A DNA stretch of 5,981 nt from Lachnospiraceae bacterium UBA1753 (GTDB taxonomy: Bacteria; Bacillota; Clostridia; Lachnospirales; Lachnospiraceae). This document shows, in pieces, positions 4,533-5,981 of this stretch (position 1 is its first letter; every line of letters starts with the position of its first letter). The stretch covers positions 9,183 to 15,163 of the forward strand of contig DCHL01000027.1 in NCBI GenBank assembly GCA_002317595.1, written 5' to 3'. The position numbers were made by a program, and so were the translations under genes. A model generated the notes under the pieces. The model did no database searches. It was not told the DNA's origin and saw only the letters and a program-made list of their open reading frames with translations.

Positions 4533-5981
4533 TTATTCCCCGAGGGTGAATCTGTCGAAGAGCACGGCTCTGCTGCCGGCGTCTTCGGTATCAAAATAGT
4601 AGCTTTCCATACAGCCGGTTGCTGTATCAAGTACGGAGAAAGCTGTAATAGTATTGCTTGCAAGAAAGGCTCTGCCGCCAGGCAGGGCTTTTTCTGTGGG
4701 CATTATCGGCTCCAGACCAAGCGGGTCACCTGTCAGGGGGTAGTCGTCAGCGTTGAACACATCCCTGATTGCGGCATAAGGGTCACCTTCCTTAAGTGCC
4801 GACGGCGTATCCGCTCTTGCGCCCCCGTCTGTTCCGCCCTCGACAACAACGCCGTCCTTCTTTTCTCCCACGAATCCACCATAGGAGTTGCCGACGTTTG
4901 AAGTCTCAAGGACATCCATTCCACCAGCAGTCTTAAACCTGTTCCACAGATGTGAGTGTGCCTCAAACAGCAATTCAGTGCCACTCTTTTCAAGAATCGG
5001 CTCCACCACGGTATTGATGTAATCCTTATCCTGCGGATAGGTGTAGACCACCATCTTCTGTCCGCTGACCGGGTCGGTCACAGTCTGTGCAACGGGGTCC
5101 GTAAACGCAGGTATCTGGTTGCCGCCAAGAGAATGCGCCTCATTGTGAAGCATGGCCACCCTGAACTTCGCGTCCTTATAATCAGTGCCTGCGACCTCCT
5201 TCTTGAGGAAATCTATCTGAGCTGAGCCCTCTGATAAGGGTTCAAAAATAAAGTCTCCAAATCCAAAAACAGATGAAAATTCGTCTCCGCCGGGCATCTC
5301 CGTGTACTTACCGATGGAACCCATGGCAGGCTGTCTCCACACTCTTGATGCATCAAGTGTAACCAGCCTCACATCGCCAAAGGTCAGGGCATAATATTTT
5401 TCCCCATCAGTGCCTGCAGAGGGCAGTTCAAACATCTCCTCGTAGGTAATCGTATTGTAGGAATGGTCCCTGATATAATCGTCCCTGTTGCCGCTTCCCT
5501 GGCGGTCCCAAAGCTTGGCGGCGTGCTCTCTTGTCGAAGGGTAGTTGAACTGAACCGACAGGTCCGTGGTCTCATCATAGACACCCATCACGTCATGGTT
5601 GCCGATTGCGGTGTACATGGGCGTTGTCTGAAGGATTGGCGCTCCGCGGTAGGTCTCACCACCAATCTCGTCCTTCGCGGTCCCTGTGAACACGCGAAAC
5701 AGCGCGTTGTCCGCATAGAACCAGTCGTAGGCCCTATCCGCAACGTCCACAATATCTCCGTCAAAAAATATGGCATCAACACTTCCGACTGTCTCGTACA
5801 GTTTCTGGATATTGGCTGCGCACATATTTTTTATCTGCATATCCGAGGTAAAGAGAATCTTGAGTGGTGTTCCTGGCTGAGGCTTGGCTGCAAGTGTGTA
5901 CAGCTGCGACACTGAATCATCAGTGGTCACGCTGTAGGCAATGCGCTCCTCTTCCCTTCCATGATACTCTGGAAGGTCCTC
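4533..5981 (-). CDS. Calcineurin-like metallophosphoesterase (partial, N-terminus beyond window)
   Basis: The frame is open from the right edge to TAA at 4535-4533, with 482 residues visible. A GTG at 5930-5928 is a possible start, but the frame continues upstream without a stop (EDLPEYHGREEERIAYS) and no ribosome binding site is well placed, so the true start is probably outside the window. Counting from that GTG, the metal-ligand motifs occur in order: TSDMQ (D30), GDIVD (D59), GNHD (N111, H112), LHNEAH (H262) and AHSHLW (H325, H327). These are the hallmarks of binuclear metallophosphoesterases, which hydrolyse phosphomono- or diesters. The first motif has Gln where His is commonest, as in some extracellular branches. 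The long inserts and the upstream segment suggest a purple-acid-phosphatase-like, possibly exported enzyme; with the N-terminus missing, substrate and location are unknown. It converges on the LiaF-like gene with 4 bp between stop codons, leaving no room for a separate terminator. Confidence 0.93.
   Translation of the reverse strand, partial: EDLPEYHGREEERIAYSVTTDDSVSQLYTLAAKPQPGTPLKILFTSDMQIKNMCAANIQKLYETVGSVDAIFFDGDIVDVADRAYDWFYADNALFRVFTGTAKDEIGGETYRGAPILQTTPMYTAIGNHDVMGVYDETTDLSVQFNYPSTREHAAKLWDRQGSGNRDDYIRDHSYNTITYEEMFELPSAGTDGEKYYALTFGDVRLVTLDASRVWRQPAMGSIGKYTEMPGGDEFSSVFGFGDFIFEPLSEGSAQIDFLKKEVAGTDYKDAKFRVAMLHNEAHSLGGNQIPAFTDPVAQTVTDPVSGQKMVVYTYPQDKDYINTVVEPILEKSGTELLFEAHSHLWNRFKTAGGMDVLETSNVGNSYGGFVGEKKDGVVVEGGTDGGARADTPSALKEGDPYAAIRDVFNADDYPLTGDPLGLEPIMPTEKALPGGRAFLASNTITAFSVLDTATGCMESYYFDTEDAGSRAVLFDRFTLGE

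Noticed and set aside
5463..5915. A 150-codon plus-strand frame opposite the phosphoesterase
   Set aside because: It is antisense to conserved catalytic motifs of the phosphoesterase and has no ribosome binding site; it is a shadow of biased codon use.
1..5981. A new defence system, mobile element or CRISPR array
   Set aside because: No nuclease, helicase, transposase, integrase or spaced short repeats are present. The repeats found are protein-domain repeats within one gene.

Overview
The window reads as chromosomal DNA from a Gram-positive Clostridia bacterium, most likely a member of the Lachnospiraceae. The evidence is purine-rich AGGAGG-like ribosome binding sites ahead of most genes, a large Sec-exported leucine-rich-repeat protein of a style common in that family, and a LytTR regulator paired with a LiaF-like membrane protein. 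The genus cannot be fixed from the sequence. No tRNA, rRNA, CRISPR array, transposase or phage gene is visible.

Layout. (1) 1-2933, minus strand: a very large secreted or surface protein that is open to the left edge, with 977 codons visible. It has a signal peptide, a leucine-rich-repeat block, a beta-rich middle, a small HxH...CxxC putative metal site, and then a tandem array of about 94-residue repeats that runs out of the window. (2) 3030-3311, minus strand: a 93-residue acidic cytoplasmic protein of unknown function. (3) 3312-3438: a divergent promoter region with two 9-bp direct repeats 21 bp apart that look like LytTR-family binding sites. (4) 3439-3738, plus strand: a LytTR-type regulator that appears to lack about 45-50 internal residues. 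(5) 3788-4528, plus strand: a four-helix membrane protein with a LiaF-like C-terminal domain. (6) 4533-5981, minus strand: a calcineurin-like metallophosphoesterase, cut at its N-terminus by the right edge and convergent with the LiaF-like gene across a 4-bp gap.

How the parts may work together. The LytTR gene and the LiaF-like gene probably form an operon: same strand, 49 bp apart, each with its own ribosome binding site. Regulators of this kind commonly sit beside the membrane protein they act with. The direct repeats lie where they could control the divergent 93-residue gene, and possibly the lytTR gene itself. The inferred module is therefore regulator, membrane partner and small acidic target. 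The shortened regulator makes it uncertain whether this circuit still works by DNA binding. The surface protein and the phosphoesterase are neighbours with no demonstrated link to it.

No stretch longer than 300 bases lacks a gene. The gaps are 2934-3029, 3312-3438, 3739-3787 and 4529-4532. No convincing intrinsic terminator was found in any of them.
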